Source: Pararge aegeria (taxonomy: Eukaryota > Arthropoda > Insecta > Lepidoptera > Nymphalidae). From it: 64,000 nt of DNA. The notes beneath the pieces were generated by a model. The model saw nothing but the letters and a program-made list of their open reading frames with translations, had not been told where the DNA came from and did no database searches. The translations under genes and the position numbers were made by a program. The stretch lies in assembly GCF_905163445.1 (NCBI RefSeq), contig NC_053197.1, positions 4,154,001-4,218,000 of the forward strand. The letters are read 5' to 3'. Below are positions 29,985 to 41,435 of the stretch, one piece after another. Each line of letters opens with the position of its first letter. Within the stretch, counting starts at the first letter, position 1.

Positions 29985-30040
29985 AGTAACTAACGGCCAA
30001 AGTCCCCTAACAGATCAGACGAGAATATTCTGAAATTATA
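29985..30040 (-). repeat. SINE-C fragment, reversed
   Basis: GTAGCGTAGTAACTAACGGC, CAAAGTCCCCTAACAGATCA and TCTGAAATTATAAA match the reversed SINE-C body. Confidence 0.5.
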
Positions 30041-30084
30041 AAATAACTGAACTTAGATAAACTAATTAGATGAATTAATAATTT

Positions 30085-30350
30085 AAACAACGTCCGCGGC
30101 GTAGTAGTGAGCATTGTGGATTTATGAGTGGAGGTTCGGGTTCGGTCCGCGGCAGGGGCATTTCGGGAATTAATAAGGTCTAGTTTGGTTGGAGGTTGGA
30201 GACCATCCTACCGAAAAAGACGTGCCGCCAGATTAGGAGTATGGCTTTAATACAGCTGTCAAACACTTAACAGATTAGCCCTTTTAGACTATATTATCAC
30301 TTACTGATATTGCTAACGCATGGCAGCTAAGGGTTAATAGAAAAAACAAC
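30085..30350 (+). mobile_element. SINE-C copy
   Basis: B box in GGTTCGGTCCGCGGCAGGGG, then GGGAATTAATAAGGTC, GAAAAAGACGTGCCGCC, GATTAGGAGTATGGC and a degenerate tail (AACAGATTAGCCC). Full length but diverged. Confidence 0.7.
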
Positions 30351-30767
30351 ACATCACTTTAAACTGCAGCAGCGTTGAGAAGTCTATAAAGGTGCGTCAT
30401 TGTTATCAAGATTTATTGACCCCGGTTCTATAAGTGCCAAAAGTTGTAGATTGTGTAAATTCAACAAAACAACGTGGGCGAGAGCTTTTCACATGTTGAT
30501 GAATCATTCTTTGATTTTCATCACACACTATTTATGAAACTGTGCCGTTAAAAGTTTATTGCGATAGGAGAATGAACTGTTTGTTTAAAACTTTATACAC
30601 CTGCTGTGCACCAATAAAAAATATAAAAGTCAGTCAACACTATGTCTAGATTATTGTGGAGTTTTCAATGTATCAACGGAAGAAAAGTCAAGTTATATAT
30701 TTATATGGCTTATATTACTTTTGCGAGATATGTGCGTTTATAATTTAAGCCATTAAATAAAAATTGT

Positions 30768-30985
30768 TTTAACGGTGAAGGAAAATATCGTGACGAAATC
30801 TGCATGAATGAGATTTCTCCATAATTACCCCAAGGACTTGTGAAGTCTACCAATCTGCAATTGGCTAGCGTCTTGAACTATGCCCTCAACCTTTCTCATT
30901 CTGAGACAAGACCCTTGTCCTGTAGTGGGCCGGTATTGGGTTTATCATCGTCAGATGGGCTTAGACTCATCATCATCATCGACCC
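30768..30985 (+). mobile_element. SINE-B copy, 3' part
   Basis: ACGGTGAAGGAAAATATCGT, GTGAAGTCTACCAATCTGCA, CTGTAGTGGGCCGGTATTGG and a short ATCATCATC end. The head is missing. Confidence 0.65.
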
Positions 30986-31089
30986 ATAAATAAAGACCCA
31001 TCCCGATCAAACAATCCACAGTTATAGAAATAATCAAAACAATAAATCAGTTTTATTCGTATCCATTCCGAAGTAGTATAGCTTTTGTG

Positions 31090-31280
31090 ACGGAACTCGA
31101 AAGGCGAAGTACTGCTGCCATATTTAACTTCTGCCCCCGAGTATCGTCGCTGTGTTCCGGTCTGAAGATCGTGGCTGCCGGGTAATTATATAGGGCTTAA
31201 AACCTACGCCTTAGGTTTATGGACACAGAGAGGCAATTTTAAAGACGTGTTGTTTGTAGGCGATGGTTTTCGAAGTACTA
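31090..31280 (+). repeat. Repeat D copy
   Basis: CGAAGTACTGCTGCCATA, GTGTTCCGGTCTGAAGATCG, AAAACCTACGCCTTAGGTTT and GTAGGCGATGGTTTTC are in repeat D order. Confidence 0.65.
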
Positions 31281-31825
31281 ACAAAGTGGTTAAACTTATA
31301 ATAAATTTCTTTTTCTTTCGGGGACTTAAAAATCAAAGTTATGATAACAGTTGGAATCAATATAACGTGCTTAGTAGGAAACCTGACAAAGTCAACATCC
31401 GGTTAAGCTTCGACGGATTCCAATTCGTACTAAGCCTCGTAAACTCAATATTCCCTGAGAATTTTTACCCCAGAAGCGAGCGCGTGATATTATTTCCCTC
31501 AATCCTGCTCGGAGTTATAGTTACGTCAACTCATGTTTAATGAAACTTACACATCACGCAGAATTTCTGTGTTTCCGTTTATCAGTATAAAGAAGATATA
31601 TGTCTTGAAGTTCAATGCCTTTTATCTCGCGGTAAATGCCACTGATTCCGGATTCACACTAGACTTATTCTAATGTAATAATAATGTATTTATACAAAAT
31701 TTATGAAACCGATAGGCTTGCAGTGTACCTTTTGACACACTGATTTAATGTGTTACTACTGTTTTGACACGTCACGATATAGCACGTAAGTCTAATGTGA
31801 ATCCGGCTTTATATTAAAGGTACAT

Positions 31826-32060
31826 TCATCGTCATTATCATCATCATGACAACCAATAGAAGTCCACTGCTGTCCATAGGTATATTTTAGGGAGTTCCAA
31901 ATCCCAGGGTCTTATTGTACTTTGGTCAAGCGGGACTAGCTTTATGTCCACCTTGTCGGGAGTTTAACGCTGCATTTATCGGTCGCTATTCCAGCATCTT
32001 TATATGACAACGTCCATTAGTTCTCCCGAGCTTTATGCCTCGCCCATTGCCAGGATAAAA
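31826..32060 (-). repeat. RTE 3' end, degenerate
   Basis: TCATCATCATGACAACCAAT, GTCCACTGCTGTCCATAGGT, AGGGAGTTCCAAATCCC and CCAGCATCTTTATATGACAA match the reversed RTE 3' end at 51465 with many changes. Confidence 0.7.
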
Positions 32061-32999
32061 CTCAATATTAAAATACAATCTCCTTCTTAATCATAGTCGG
32101 TTTTCGGAAACTCATGGGATATGAGATAACAAAAGAAGGGTGGATACAGTAGGTACAGAGCATTCATAGCACACGCCTTATCTCAATTGATTTATAACCT
32201 CATAAAAATAAATATAGAGCCAACTAAAAAAACTAAATAAAAAATATTGGTAAAGCGTTATCTAAAAAACAATACGATAAAAGATAATTATACTACGGCG
32301 GCTGTAATAAAACATTTAGAAAACAAAGCAGTTTTGTGGTTTGGCACTAGAAATAAGGTGAAATAAGGTACCGCACTGTTGCTTTATTTTTTTATGTAAT
32401 TTATTGGTCTCTCCACTACTAGCTAAAGGATATACGTTCTGGAATATACCAGGTTTTGGCCGCAACTTCATCTATGTAAATATCTTTTCTCGGTATAAAA
32501 TATAATCAATGTCACTCTCAGCTCCTTAATTATTTTGTATCATGGATGTTTGCTGTAGCTTTTTATGCAGCTGAAGTCTTACAATTAACTCATAACGATG
32601 ACCATTCCAATGACAGCCCTAATATCTATGGGCGTGTAAACACTACTATTCTCTACTTTTTGAAGTGTAAACTTCTTTTGGCACACCGCACACAGATTTT
32701 TCGTAGGGAGTAAGTTAGGCTGAATCGTCACGCTCTGAGGTGAATGGCTCGATCAAAAAAGTTTATAATTGTCTGTGTCTGTAGTGAATGAGAGCATCTA
32801 TATAATTATTTTAATAATAATTTCATCATTATCAAACCATCTTCTGTTCGCTGCGTTCGTTTGTAGGACAAAACCAAGTAGGGTCCTCCTGTCCACTGGT
32901 TATGTTCGAATTGATCGACTTCAGAGGCTTTTAAGAACATTGAACTATCGTATAATTACTGTTAGTAGTAGTAGAGCTTTTTTCACAGAGGTCGTCCGG
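32061..32999. other. Unassigned sequence
   Basis: No supported gene or repeat. The 83-codon frame at 32769-33020 has no known motif. Confidence 0.45.
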
Positions 33000-33120
33000 G
33001 GAAGTACCTACTACCGCTAAGCTATAATGCTGTGTACCCCTGCGAAATGTTGCTCTGTGAATAGGCAACGGTTTTCCGCCTACTATCTGTTTAGACGGGC
33101 CATCTGATTGGTCCGTCACT
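33000..33120 (+). repeat. Repeat D 3' part
   Basis: CCTGCGAAATGTTGCTCTGT, AGGCAACGGTTTTCCGCC and GGCCATCTGATTGGTCCGTC are the end of repeat D and show its terminus. Confidence 0.6.
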
Positions 33121-33357
33121 CAATATTACTATAAAATAAAAGTCTTGTAAAATTCACACACGGCAGACGTGAAACTTCTGGAAAAAACCTACGAGAGAAT
33201 GAATAACTTTTATTATTATTATAATTCAGTTTCCATGCAACCAAAAACAAAATGTGTGATTACGCACTACCTATTCTCTCTTACGCATTTCCGTTTCATC
33301 GAATTTCAAATCTAAACGATTCTAAAAAAGGTTTCACTTTGAAAACCAGTAAGTGCA

Positions 33358-33432
33358 GTCTACCATCTAAGACTGCATTATTCTTTACCACCAGGTGAGA
33401 TTTCTGACAAGAGCTAATTGGTAGCGGTAAAA
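33358..33432 (+). repeat. SINE-C tail fragment
   Basis: CTACCATCTAAGACTGCATT and TTTACCACCAGGTGAGATTT match the SINE-C tail. Confidence 0.6.
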
Positions 33433-33875
33433 TTTTAAACTACCCTCAAAGGCAAAGTACCAACCGAATCGTTTTAATAATGAATTTGAAACAGGAGTTT
33501 CGGATATACGCATAATGTAATCGCTTTACATAGTGAATGCAAACAGCACTTATATAGGATGCGGCTGAATGCTACAGAAAGCTGTCACACCAAATTGCCC
33601 ATTTGCTATGCAAAGTGATATCCGACCACCAACATTGCTGTGAAGTCTTCGTACAAACAACCATAAAGTGTAAACTAGACGTGAATATTAGAGTCGTGCT
33701 TTGTGAATATTATCAGATAATACGCCCGGAATGCATTCGTCACCGATAAAGATACATAGAAGCGATTGAAAGCCAAGTTCGGTCAGAAATCTGTGTGTTA
33801 TATTTCTGGAACCTATAACGTTAACTCTGCTTTTTTCTACGGATTTTCTCATTTCTGATTAGCTCACTCGTATCT
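33433..33875. other. Unassigned sequence
   Basis: No supported feature between a SINE-C tail and a Helitron. Confidence 0.5.
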
Positions 33876-33879
33876 TTAT

Positions 33880-34346
33880 CCCTATCCCTACTAATATTAT
33901 AAATGTAAATGTAAGTTTGTTTGTTAGGCTTTCACGCAAGAATTACTTAATATACACGAGGATCGGTCCTCATGAAACTTTGTTCACGTATTCTTGGAAG
34001 TGTTAGAAGTAATATAGGATACTTTTTATTCCATACCTCATTAATCTCGGTTCCTTTGGTAGAGGGGATGAAATTGTTTGACGATTTTACACCATAACTC
34101 CGACAAATTATAACCGATTTAAATAATTATTTTTTTACTATAGAGGTTATAATACGTGTTTAATTTTGCCCAAACTGTGTAGATCCGATGAATGTGATTG
34201 GAGATAGAGGACAGAACTAATCAGCGGACAGCAGAAAACCCCTCATTTAAGTCGATACTGAATACTATATTTTTTTTTAGAACTACTACTAAATTGAATG
34301 CCATATCAAAAATCAAAATCAAACAAGTCGCGGGCAACAGCTAGTT
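33880..34346 (+). mobile_element. Helitron-like element, best first-subfamily copy
   Basis: It starts TCCCTATCCCTACTAATATT and ends CAAGTCGCGGGCAACAGCTAG. It contains GATCGGTCCTCATGAAACTT, TTTGACGATTTTACACCATA and ATCAGCGGACAGCAG. It has TC and CTAG ends and no coding capacity. An inserted TTAATATACACGAGGATC segment is peculiar to this copy. Confidence 0.75.
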
Positions 34347-34544
34347 TTATATAAAAGTATATGCGAATTTTTTTATACAAGATAATTTAAAAAATATATA
34401 AGAGCTTTAAACAGATAAAACAAATGAAATAAAAAGAGTTTTTTGTTTATACGATGAAGGTTTTTATTCTTACTAAACATACTTTAAACGAAAATTCACG
34501 AAGATATTGTTTTCTTTATGAGAGGACTAGTGGCTCGCGTTCTT

Positions 34545-34710
34545 ACCCCTTGAGAACTGTTTGTTTTCCTGCGATTAAAACTAGCCTATGTTACTTCGCG
34601 TCCTTTCAACTAGCTCTATGCCAAAAATCAAGTTGATTCGTTGCTTAGTTAGGACGTAAAGCAAGGACAAACAAACAAACAAACAAACAAACAAACTTTC
34701 GGAGTATTCT
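34545..34710 (-). mobile_element. Helitron-like fragment, reversed, with AAAC repeat
   Basis: CAACTAGCTCTATGCC, AAAAATCAAGTTGATTCGTT and CTTAGTTAGGACGTAAAGC, then (ACAA)n at about 34667-34696, and AACTTTCGGAG. It matches the fragment at 7424-7566. Confidence 0.6.
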
Positions 34711-34987
34711 TTTACCCCGAGTGTAAAGCTCTCTTAATCTCACGCTGAGTGACTCTAAGCATTCCCATCAGACCCTTGTAAGCGACAATAATACATCTGT
34801 ATAACTTGAATTTTTTTTTCGAAAAATTGCAACATCTCAAGCATCATAAAAGGAATAATATAAAAGTTCAAAAGTCAGGTAGTATATATTAATACCATGA
34901 ATTTTATTAACGTAATACTCTTTAGAAACTGTTTACTATTTGTTATTTAATTAGTTAATCAAAGAAGACTTTCAGAATTATAAAATA

Positions 34988-35150
34988 CTAGCTGTCGACC
35001 GCATGCTTTGTCCGCATTTTGTAAGGTTTTTTAGAAATCCCGAAGGAACCGTTTGTTTGCCTGGAATATAAAGTAGCCTATATTACTGTCCTTTCGAGTA
35101 TGTCTATTCCAAAAATAAAGTTTAATGACTTCTTAGTTAGCGTGCTAAGC
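34988..35150 (-). mobile_element. Helitron-like fragment, reversed
   Basis: TACTAGCTGTCGACCGCATG, AGAAATCCCGAAGGAACCG and AAAGTTTAATGACTTCTTAG. The same sequence in forward orientation is at 38270-38400. Confidence 0.6.
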
Positions 35151-35154
35151 ATAT

Positions 35155-35591
35155 AGCATGGAGAAGTACATAGGCTGCCTACAGTGGCGTGCACTTCATA
35201 CATGCACAAAAGCACTGCATACCCTAAAATTGAAATATAGCCCGTATAAGAGGAAGATTTTTACCATTTTATGCAATTTTCCTGCTGTATGCATACCCTG
35301 GTAAGAAATCCAGTGCACGCCACTGGCTGCCTATTATCCCAATTTCTTGAGCAGTTCCCAAGGGAAAATTAAAAATTGTTGACGAGCTAAGCCTTGGGCA
35401 GACAGCTTTTAAAACTGGTACGCATGTCACCTATGCTATGGAAAAGGGCTATACCGATCCGCCGTACCGACATACTTTCTATACCAATCTGTCAAATAGT
35501 TCCCGTGGTAGGATTAAAAATTGTTAACGAGCGAAGCTTTAGACCAAATTCAGAAGTCCACGCAAAAGAAGTCGCGGGCAGAAGCTAGTTA
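35155..35591 (+). mobile_element. Helitron-like element, third subfamily, split by MITE
   Basis: The left part (GAGAAGTACATAGGCTGCC) and the right part (TATTATCCCAATTTCTTGAG, AAATAGTTCCCGTGGTAGGA, GTCGCGGGCAGAAGCTAG) match the element at 26396. It is interrupted at 35182-35333 by a hAT-like MITE and its duplication. Confidence 0.7.
35182..35325. mobile_element. Small hAT-like MITE, 144 bp, perfect 8 bp duplication
   Basis: The ends CAGTGGCGTGCACT and AGTGCACGCCACTG are perfect 14 bp inverted repeats. GCTGCCTA at 35174-35181 is repeated at 35326-35333. It interrupts a Helitron, so it is the younger insertion. No coding capacity. Confidence 0.92.
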
Positions 35592-35980
35592 TGTAATAAA
35601 ATAAAGTTCGATGATGAATTAATGATACAAAATTGTTTGTTTTATTTGTTAGATACACATGCATTTGCTTTAAGCTTGCACTCTGGGGGTTATCAAGTGT
35701 TCTAAATCGCTATGGAGCTAAGAACACGTTCTCGGTTTTACCTAGTAGGTACTTGAGAACCTGTTTTCAGCTCGAGGTCGGTTTAATACTTACCAAAGTT
35801 TCTGTTCAGGTATTCCCAAGTTTTCCGACTTTTGCATTATGCACATTTCCCAATCGCTTAAAATTTTGGTATCTTGTCACCCAACTTTATATATAGATAT
35901 CGTAAGCTCTGCTATGTTAGCGAGGAACGGAATCGTAGGAAAATAGTTCGACTTTCCTGTTAGTTTGTGCAGAACTACAG
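35592..35980. other. Unassigned sequence
   Basis: No supported gene or repeat; the 87-codon frame at 35633-35896 has no known motif. Confidence 0.45.
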
Positions 35981-35984
35981 AAGA

Positions 35985-36062
35985 GCTTACTGAATGAAAC
36001 GGGATTAAGGTCGCTCGGAGCGAATATTTGGGTCGAAAGTCAGTTATAATTTCGCGCAGTCT
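35985..36062 (+). repeat. Minor dispersed repeat, copy 1
   Basis: AGCTTACTGAATGAAACGGG, ATTAAGGTCGCTCGGAGC and GAATATTTGGGTCG recur with changes at 57196-57270. Confidence 0.55.
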
Positions 36063-36325
36063 CTAACAGGGAATCTGTGTTTTCTGCTAACTTTCTGTAA
36101 AAAAACCTTATATACGTACTTGTATTAAGATTTTTTTTTAAATATGTATCTAACTGGTGGGTCACCTGATAAGTTGTTGTCGTTTCCCCCCACATACATC
36201 TACAGCACCGGCAGAAATTTATTTAACGAATTTTAAAAGCGAGTTTCAAATGAACAATTTGATGTGTTTTTTTTTAACTTTCTTTCGACTAGTTCATCAA
36301 AATCAGGCTATAAACGTCTTACTGA

Positions 36326-36550
36326 TGCTTTTAGGTATAGACCCATCCCGCTGCTCCAATGCACCGACGGTTAAACGTGCTCTAAGAGGCACAGGGGTTG
36401 ACACCGCGTATTTCTTAACTACGGGAGGGTATTGAAAATTCTTTAACATACGTACAATACTGAGAAGAATTCTAGGCCCATTACCGGGCTTCGAACCCAG
36501 AACGTCGTAAGCCATAGTTGAACATGCTAACCTCTAGATCAACGACATAT
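36326..36550 (-). mobile_element. tRNA-derived SINE, fourth type, reversed
   Basis: The B box lies in CCGGGCTTCGAACCCAGAAC at about 36483-36502 and an A-box-like CTAACCTCTAGATCAACGAC at 36527-36546. The body contains CCGACGGTTAAACGTGCTCT and GAGGCACAGGGG, which recurs as a fragment near 55688-55720. The 70-codon frame here is an artefact. Confidence 0.65.
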
Positions 36551-37029
36551 CACGTAATTAAGAGCCTCGAAGGGTTCGAATCTAGTCCAAAAAACTCCGA
36601 TGAATTCAAGTTTATTTTATGTGAGTTGATCAAAGAATTAAAAAAATCTACTCAAGCAGTGTTAACTCTACACTATAATTAATAAAACACAGTGAATTCG
36701 GTTGAGTTTTTTAATCCTAATATCCTAAGGTTGTTATTTATAGTTCCGGTTTCTGAATATAGTCCAATAAATATAAATGTAGGAAAAGCAGCCTTGTCGT
36801 TAAAGCACTTTGCGGGCGCAGACTTTAGTGGAGTCCGGAATACGGAATATTTATGGCCCGGCAGCGCCTCGGCTATATACCTACTAGAATATTAGGTTAC
36901 GTACCTGGGCTATAATATCTTAGCGTGACCTAAAGTGTACCAGATGTGAAAATGGTACGGCTAATATAAAAGCTAGCTGCTATATATTTTTAGGCATGTT
37001 ATCGACATCTGCTCGTCTTGAGACTAAAT
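36551..37029. other. Unassigned sequence
   Basis: No supported gene or repeat. Confidence 0.5.
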
Positions 37030-37283
37030 AAATAAATAAATTAATTAATATAATATTACTACAATACACACATCGTCATCTAGCCTCAATGTGAGCGGAG
37101 CTTGTGTTATGGATACTAAGATGACTGATGAATATTTTTTTATGAATAATATACAGATAAACACCCAGACACTGAATACTTTCGTGTTTATCACAAACAT
37201 TTTCCAGTTGTGGGAATCGAGGCCAGAGCCTTGGACTCAGAAAGCAGGATAGCTACAAACTGCGCCAATCGGCTGTCGAAAGA
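37030..37283 (-). mobile_element. SINE-A copy
   Basis: TAAATAAATTAATTAATATA, ACAATACACACATCGTCATC, AAACACCCAGACACTGAA and a damaged head (GGGAATCGAGGCCAGAGCC, CGGCTGTCG). A small deletion lies in the centre. Confidence 0.8.
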
Positions 37284-37374
37284 CTACTCGAAAAAGTGGT
37301 AGAGCTTTTAACGTGATAACGTCTTATAATTCAATGGAGCTGGCTGCACGCACGATAAAACATGACAACATGCG

Positions 37375-37525
37375 GCGTTACCTCGCTCTGAGGCGTTCCA
37401 TTTAAGACTTGAAGTGCAAGCGAGAGCGCGGAACGAGCGACAAAGAGGCACAATCGGCCTCCGCGCTCGGCAGCGTTCGACATCTGTCTCTCTCTTGCTT
37501 GAGTGAGCGATGCGTCCGCGTTGAC
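37375..37525. other. CpG-rich island in AT-rich sequence
   Basis: About 150 bases with more than a dozen CpG (CGAGAGCGCGGAACGAGCGA, CTCCGCGCTCGG, GATGCGTCCGCG), unlike both flanks. Two overlapping reverse-strand frames are by-products. It could be a promoter-like segment of an unannotated transcript or part of an unknown repeat; I see no clear TATA-plus-initiator pair. Confidence 0.4.
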
Positions 37526-37860
37526 AGCTGCTATACAATAATACATTTACATGTATTCGTCAAGTATGAAGTGCAGTGAAAAGTGAATGTGGTGTCAATT
37601 GTTTATAGCAACGATGATGATAGAAACTATGTACATTGTAAAAAAAATTGACATGATTGTATTCATGCGTACGAAAAAATGTAACTTGATCAATTCAATT
37701 GTGATTTCAATCTATCTACTTTCTATATCTATCAAACAAATAAAATTTAAATTTTCTTTTGAAAAATGCAACCACTCTATCAGTATTCTCTTATGACGTT
37801 GTCACGTTTAACTATCGTCAGTAAACCGAATTTACAGACAATCGATTTTTTTTTTGACAT
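37526..37860. other. Unassigned sequence
   Basis: AT-rich sequence without a supported feature. The 69-codon frame at 37587-37796 is K/I-rich and looks like chance. Confidence 0.5.
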
Positions 37861-37861
37861 A

Positions 37862-38035
37862 GCTCGTACGGGAAAGTACTACCACAATGATTATTTCTGC
37901 TGCCTAAGCAGCATTGTTGCAATTCTGGTTCGAATGACGTAATTGCCGGTGTAATTACAGGCACATGAGGCTCAACACCTACGCCTTAGGTTAGGTTAAG
38001 ACACAGTGCGGAACTTTGCAACAATTTCCAGTTAT
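37862..38035 (+). repeat. Repeat D copy
   Basis: GGGAAAGTACTACCACAATG, ATTATTTCTGCTGCC, TTGCCGGTGTAATTACAGGC and AACACCTACGCCTTAGGTT. This copy shows the normal start of repeat D. Confidence 0.7.
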
Positions 38036-38269
38036 GGAAATCGAATCAACCCGGCTGTCTGTTATTTGCAGTAAGACCGTAAGCGTTCTTTTTACGTGCC
38101 ACCTACAATATTTAGAACATGTTTTAAATTTATGTGAAACATCTGTAGCGGTCGAGGGTGATCTTCCTATTGTTACGGTCGAGCGTATACATCTATTGTC
38201 ACGACTCTGTAGTATAATCGACCCATATATCACTACAGCAAACGGTATAACGCTATCTTATGCCGCCAT

Positions 38270-38400
38270 GCAAGCAACCCCAGATACTCGAAAGGACAGT
38301 AACATAGGCTACTTTTTTTTCCAGGCAAACCAACGGTTCCCTCGGGATTTGTAAAGAACCTTACAAAATGCGGAAAAAGCATGTGGTCAACAGTGTTAGT
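38270..38400 (+). mobile_element. Helitron-like fragment
   Basis: CGAAAGGACAGTAACATAGG, CTACTTTTTTTTCCAGGC, GGTTCCCTCGGGATTTGTAA and GTGGTCAACAG are the forward form of 34988-35150. Confidence 0.6.
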
Positions 38401-39289
38401 AGTATTGTATAATTCGGAAAGGCTTCTTTGATGAACTAATTAAATAACTAAGGGTACGCATGCCTGACGCATACCACTCCATTGGGGGAAACGGAGTAGT
38501 TATGTGGGACTTGCACCCACTAAAACTCTGTGGGTCCCTCGTTTGCATGATGAACATGAATGTTTATTATATCTAGCATATGAATATAACGCCTAACGGG
38601 TAGGTAAAGGCTATTGTTCTGAATTATCTTCCGGGACATTTTCTGATAAGTTAATGTTACCCATTCAAAGTTTCATCTCCTGATAAATCATTTATAAAGT
38701 TTACTTGAAATAATGCTGATGGGGTATTTTATTAACTTAGTAGTACTTAATCTATTTCGGAAATCACCCCTAATTGTGTAAATTGGGGTTGGAATTGTTA
38801 TATAAGTCTGACGTCTTGCAAAGTTTGAGACATTAAAACTTTGAAGGCTACGTTTCCAGGTGAATTCACGGACAGCAGCTGTGCATGTGTGCCTACAACT
38901 TAAAATGAGAAGGCAACCTTCGCAACCATCTCTCCAACCAAGTCTTTTTACTCGACACCTATAACGCGTTTTTTTTCCGCCACTCGTCTGCGGAGTACAC
39001 TACTTTTACTTTTACATAATAGGCGCGGTATTTGTTTCATTAGCACATCCTTTGGTACTAAAATCAAACTCTATCCCTCCTATGTATTGGAAACAGAATT
39101 ACTAAGGAAGCAAACCATATATTTACAAAAACTTGTATACAAACCGCACGACTTGGAGCTGCGGCTAAGTAGGTACCTACTCGTAAACACTCCGGCATTT
39201 GTATCACAGATAATACTTAGCGGTCCCCATAACTTATAACAAAGTTCTTCAATCAAGTTCAATGATTTAGAACGTATAACAAACACTAA
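38401..39289. other. Unassigned sequence
   Basis: No supported gene. A segment near 38500-38545 (GTTATGTGGGACTTGCACCC) resembles one at 54000-54030 (GTTATGTCGGACTTGTACCG), hinting at another minor repeat. Confidence 0.4.
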
Positions 39290-39475
39290 AGTCATGCAGG
39301 ATTCCGAACGATGTTTTCCTTCACCGTTAAAAGCAAGTGATATTTAAACTTCTTAAATTAAAAACGCACATAACTCCGATATGTTTGTGGTGCATGGGGG
39401 GGGGGGGGGGGCATGAACTCTGTCTCCACGAAAGGAAAGCCGAAGCCATACTAGGCTATCACCGCTTCATCTCTG
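39290..39475 (-). mobile_element. SINE-B 5' half with G16 run
   Basis: TTTTCCTTCACCGTTAAAAG, CAAGTGATATTTAAAC and CTAGGCTATCACCGCTTC are in reversed SINE-B order. Sixteen G residues at 39396-39411 replace the part next to the B box. Confidence 0.7.
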
Positions 39476-39499
39476 AGTTCTCCATACCGTAGGGCATGT

Positions 39500-39715
39500 G
39501 AAGTCTAGCAATACGCACTTGGCCTCATCAACATAACGCATTATCGGCCTGCTACAGGTCATAGGACCAGCCTTCTTAATTGGGAAGGGTTAAGGCTTAT
39601 ACCACCACGCTGCCCAAGTGCGGATTGGTAGACTTCATACGCTTTTGTGAACATTATGAAAACTCTCGAGCATGCATGTTGCCTCAAGATGTTTGAGCAA
39701 CCGTTAAAGCAAAGT
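39500..39715 (-). mobile_element. SINE-B 3' half, second copy
   Basis: TAACGCATTATCGGCCTGCT, CCCAAGTGCGGATTGGTAGA, TTTGTGAACATTATGAAAAC and ACCGTTAAAGCAAAGT. It lies next to another SINE-B, suggesting clustered insertion. Confidence 0.65.
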
Positions 39716-40187
39716 AGAGGTACAAGCCGGAGTTAAAAGTTACTTTAGAATTTATTATACATACTATACAGAAGTGGTAAAACACTATATTTTTGCAAAA
39801 TTATTATCGTCTCAACAAATTAAACGAAACATTTTTAAATAATGTAAATTTCAAAACCGCAAAGTTCGGAAAAGAAAATATTTCGCATTGGAAATTTGCA
39901 TGTCGTTTGCATTCATGAAATTAAGTCGCAAAGAAACATTTTTCCATCTTTAATCATCTTTACAGACTTGCCAGTTTGGCTAGTTTTCACACATAAAATT
40001 TACTGTTTCACTACTGAAAATACTTTTGTCTCTCGTATCTATTGCTTCTTCTAGCTTAAACATAACCAAACTTTTGGGACTATAATATTATATTTTCATT
40101 TTGGGTATTAAAAATCCCGATGGAACCCTTTATTTCTTGGGATCGAATTCTTCATCATGGTAAGGTCATGGGAGACCTCTTCTCATT
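39716..40187. other. Unassigned AT-rich sequence
   Basis: No supported feature. Confidence 0.5.
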
Positions 40188-40424
40188 TTGACGGCCGATT
40201 GGCGCAGTTGGCAGTGACCCTGCTTTCTGAGTCCAAGGCTGTGAGTTCGATTCCCACAACTGAAAAATGCTTGTGTAATGAACAAGAATGTTTTTTCAGT
40301 GTCTGGGTGTTTATTTCTGTGTTGTAAGTATTTATATATATTATGCATAAAATATTAATCGGTCACCTTACTATCCGTAACACAAGATACGCTTACCAGA
40401 TGGCGATGTGTGTATTGTCGTACG
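40188..40424 (+). mobile_element. SINE-A copy
   Basis: Head GACGGCCGATTGGCGCAGTT with B box GTTCGATTCCCAC, body TTTTTCAGTGTCTGGGTG and tail CCAGATGGCGATGTGTGTAT. The CTTTGGGGCTA part before the tail is deleted. Confidence 0.85.
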
Positions 40425-41092
40425 TCAGTCGGTCAAGCGGTGAAACAAGTGATTTTTTTTAAATTCCGCTGGTAACTTCTCGAAACTCTCAAACGTTAAA
40501 CCGAACGAAGGTAATAAACAAACAAACATACACACTTTCCCATTTATAACATGCTGATTTAAATTGTCCCAAGTTGTTGAACTAGCACGAAATGAAAAGA
40601 GTCGCTGGATAAAATGGCTATAACTTCTTCTTAAGGGGGCACATATTTTTGATCATCATCGGTCCCAAGTTGCTGAACTGGCGACCTAACCTAAGAAAAC
40701 GTTGTCTTGGGGAACCTCTCAAGACTAAATCAATTCAGCACCCGGCTACAATTCTAAAGGGCGACTCCAGTATTGAACATCAACCATCTAAGTGTTTTTT
40801 ACCTATAGTTTATAAAAGCTGGAGTATTTATTATTTGTGGCAGTCTAGAAACATATAAATAATACTACGGGCCTTTTATCCTAAAGGTTTTTATTGTATT
40901 TTAAAACAAAAGATCCAGTTTGTTTGAGTTTACATTAGCTTTGTTTGATGGATTTGTTTGGCGTCCCGATAACTTTGAAGTCGGAACGTGTTCCATTGAA
41001 AATATAGGTGAATTAAATATTATGCCCACTCCCAATGAGATGTTATGACATCTACAGTGCTCAGTTAACCATCAAGACATTTATTCAATATT
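40425..41092. other. Unassigned sequence
   Basis: No supported gene or repeat. AACAAACAAACATACACACT at 40518 may be a Helitron remnant. Confidence 0.45.
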
Positions 41093-41120
41093 ATCATCAT
41101 GATGATGATGATGATGATGA
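41093..41120. repeat. CAT/GAT trinucleotide repeat
   Basis: ATCATCAT followed by (GAT)n. Such triplets end many LINE and SINE-B copies here, but no adjoining copy was seen. Confidence 0.85.
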
Positions 41121-41435
41121 CATTCAACTACACATGCTTAATCTGGGGAATGACACATTTTTTTATACAGCTGACATCCTGTACAGGAATAGAATAAGTA
41201 CTGTTGTCACAATCTTGGGAAAAGTAACCAATGCTGCGGCATTATAAAAAAAACGGAAAAATGCGGAGGAGATCTTGAGCAACAGCTTTCTTATAAAAAT
41301 TGTCCTCACACAGGTCTTTTAAAATATGCTGTTATAAAATACATCATCCGCTGATTGCCGGGTTATAAAAGTCAGCTTGTCTAATGGACTGTAAAACTGT
41401 AATGGACAATCGCAAAGTAGCGTAGTCTTATATTT

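Noticed and set aside
41093..41120. CRISPR-like or coding Asp repeat
   Set aside because: The (GAT)n run gives a poly-Asp peptide in one frame, but is a plain microsatellite. No array of spaced repeats exists anywhere in the window.
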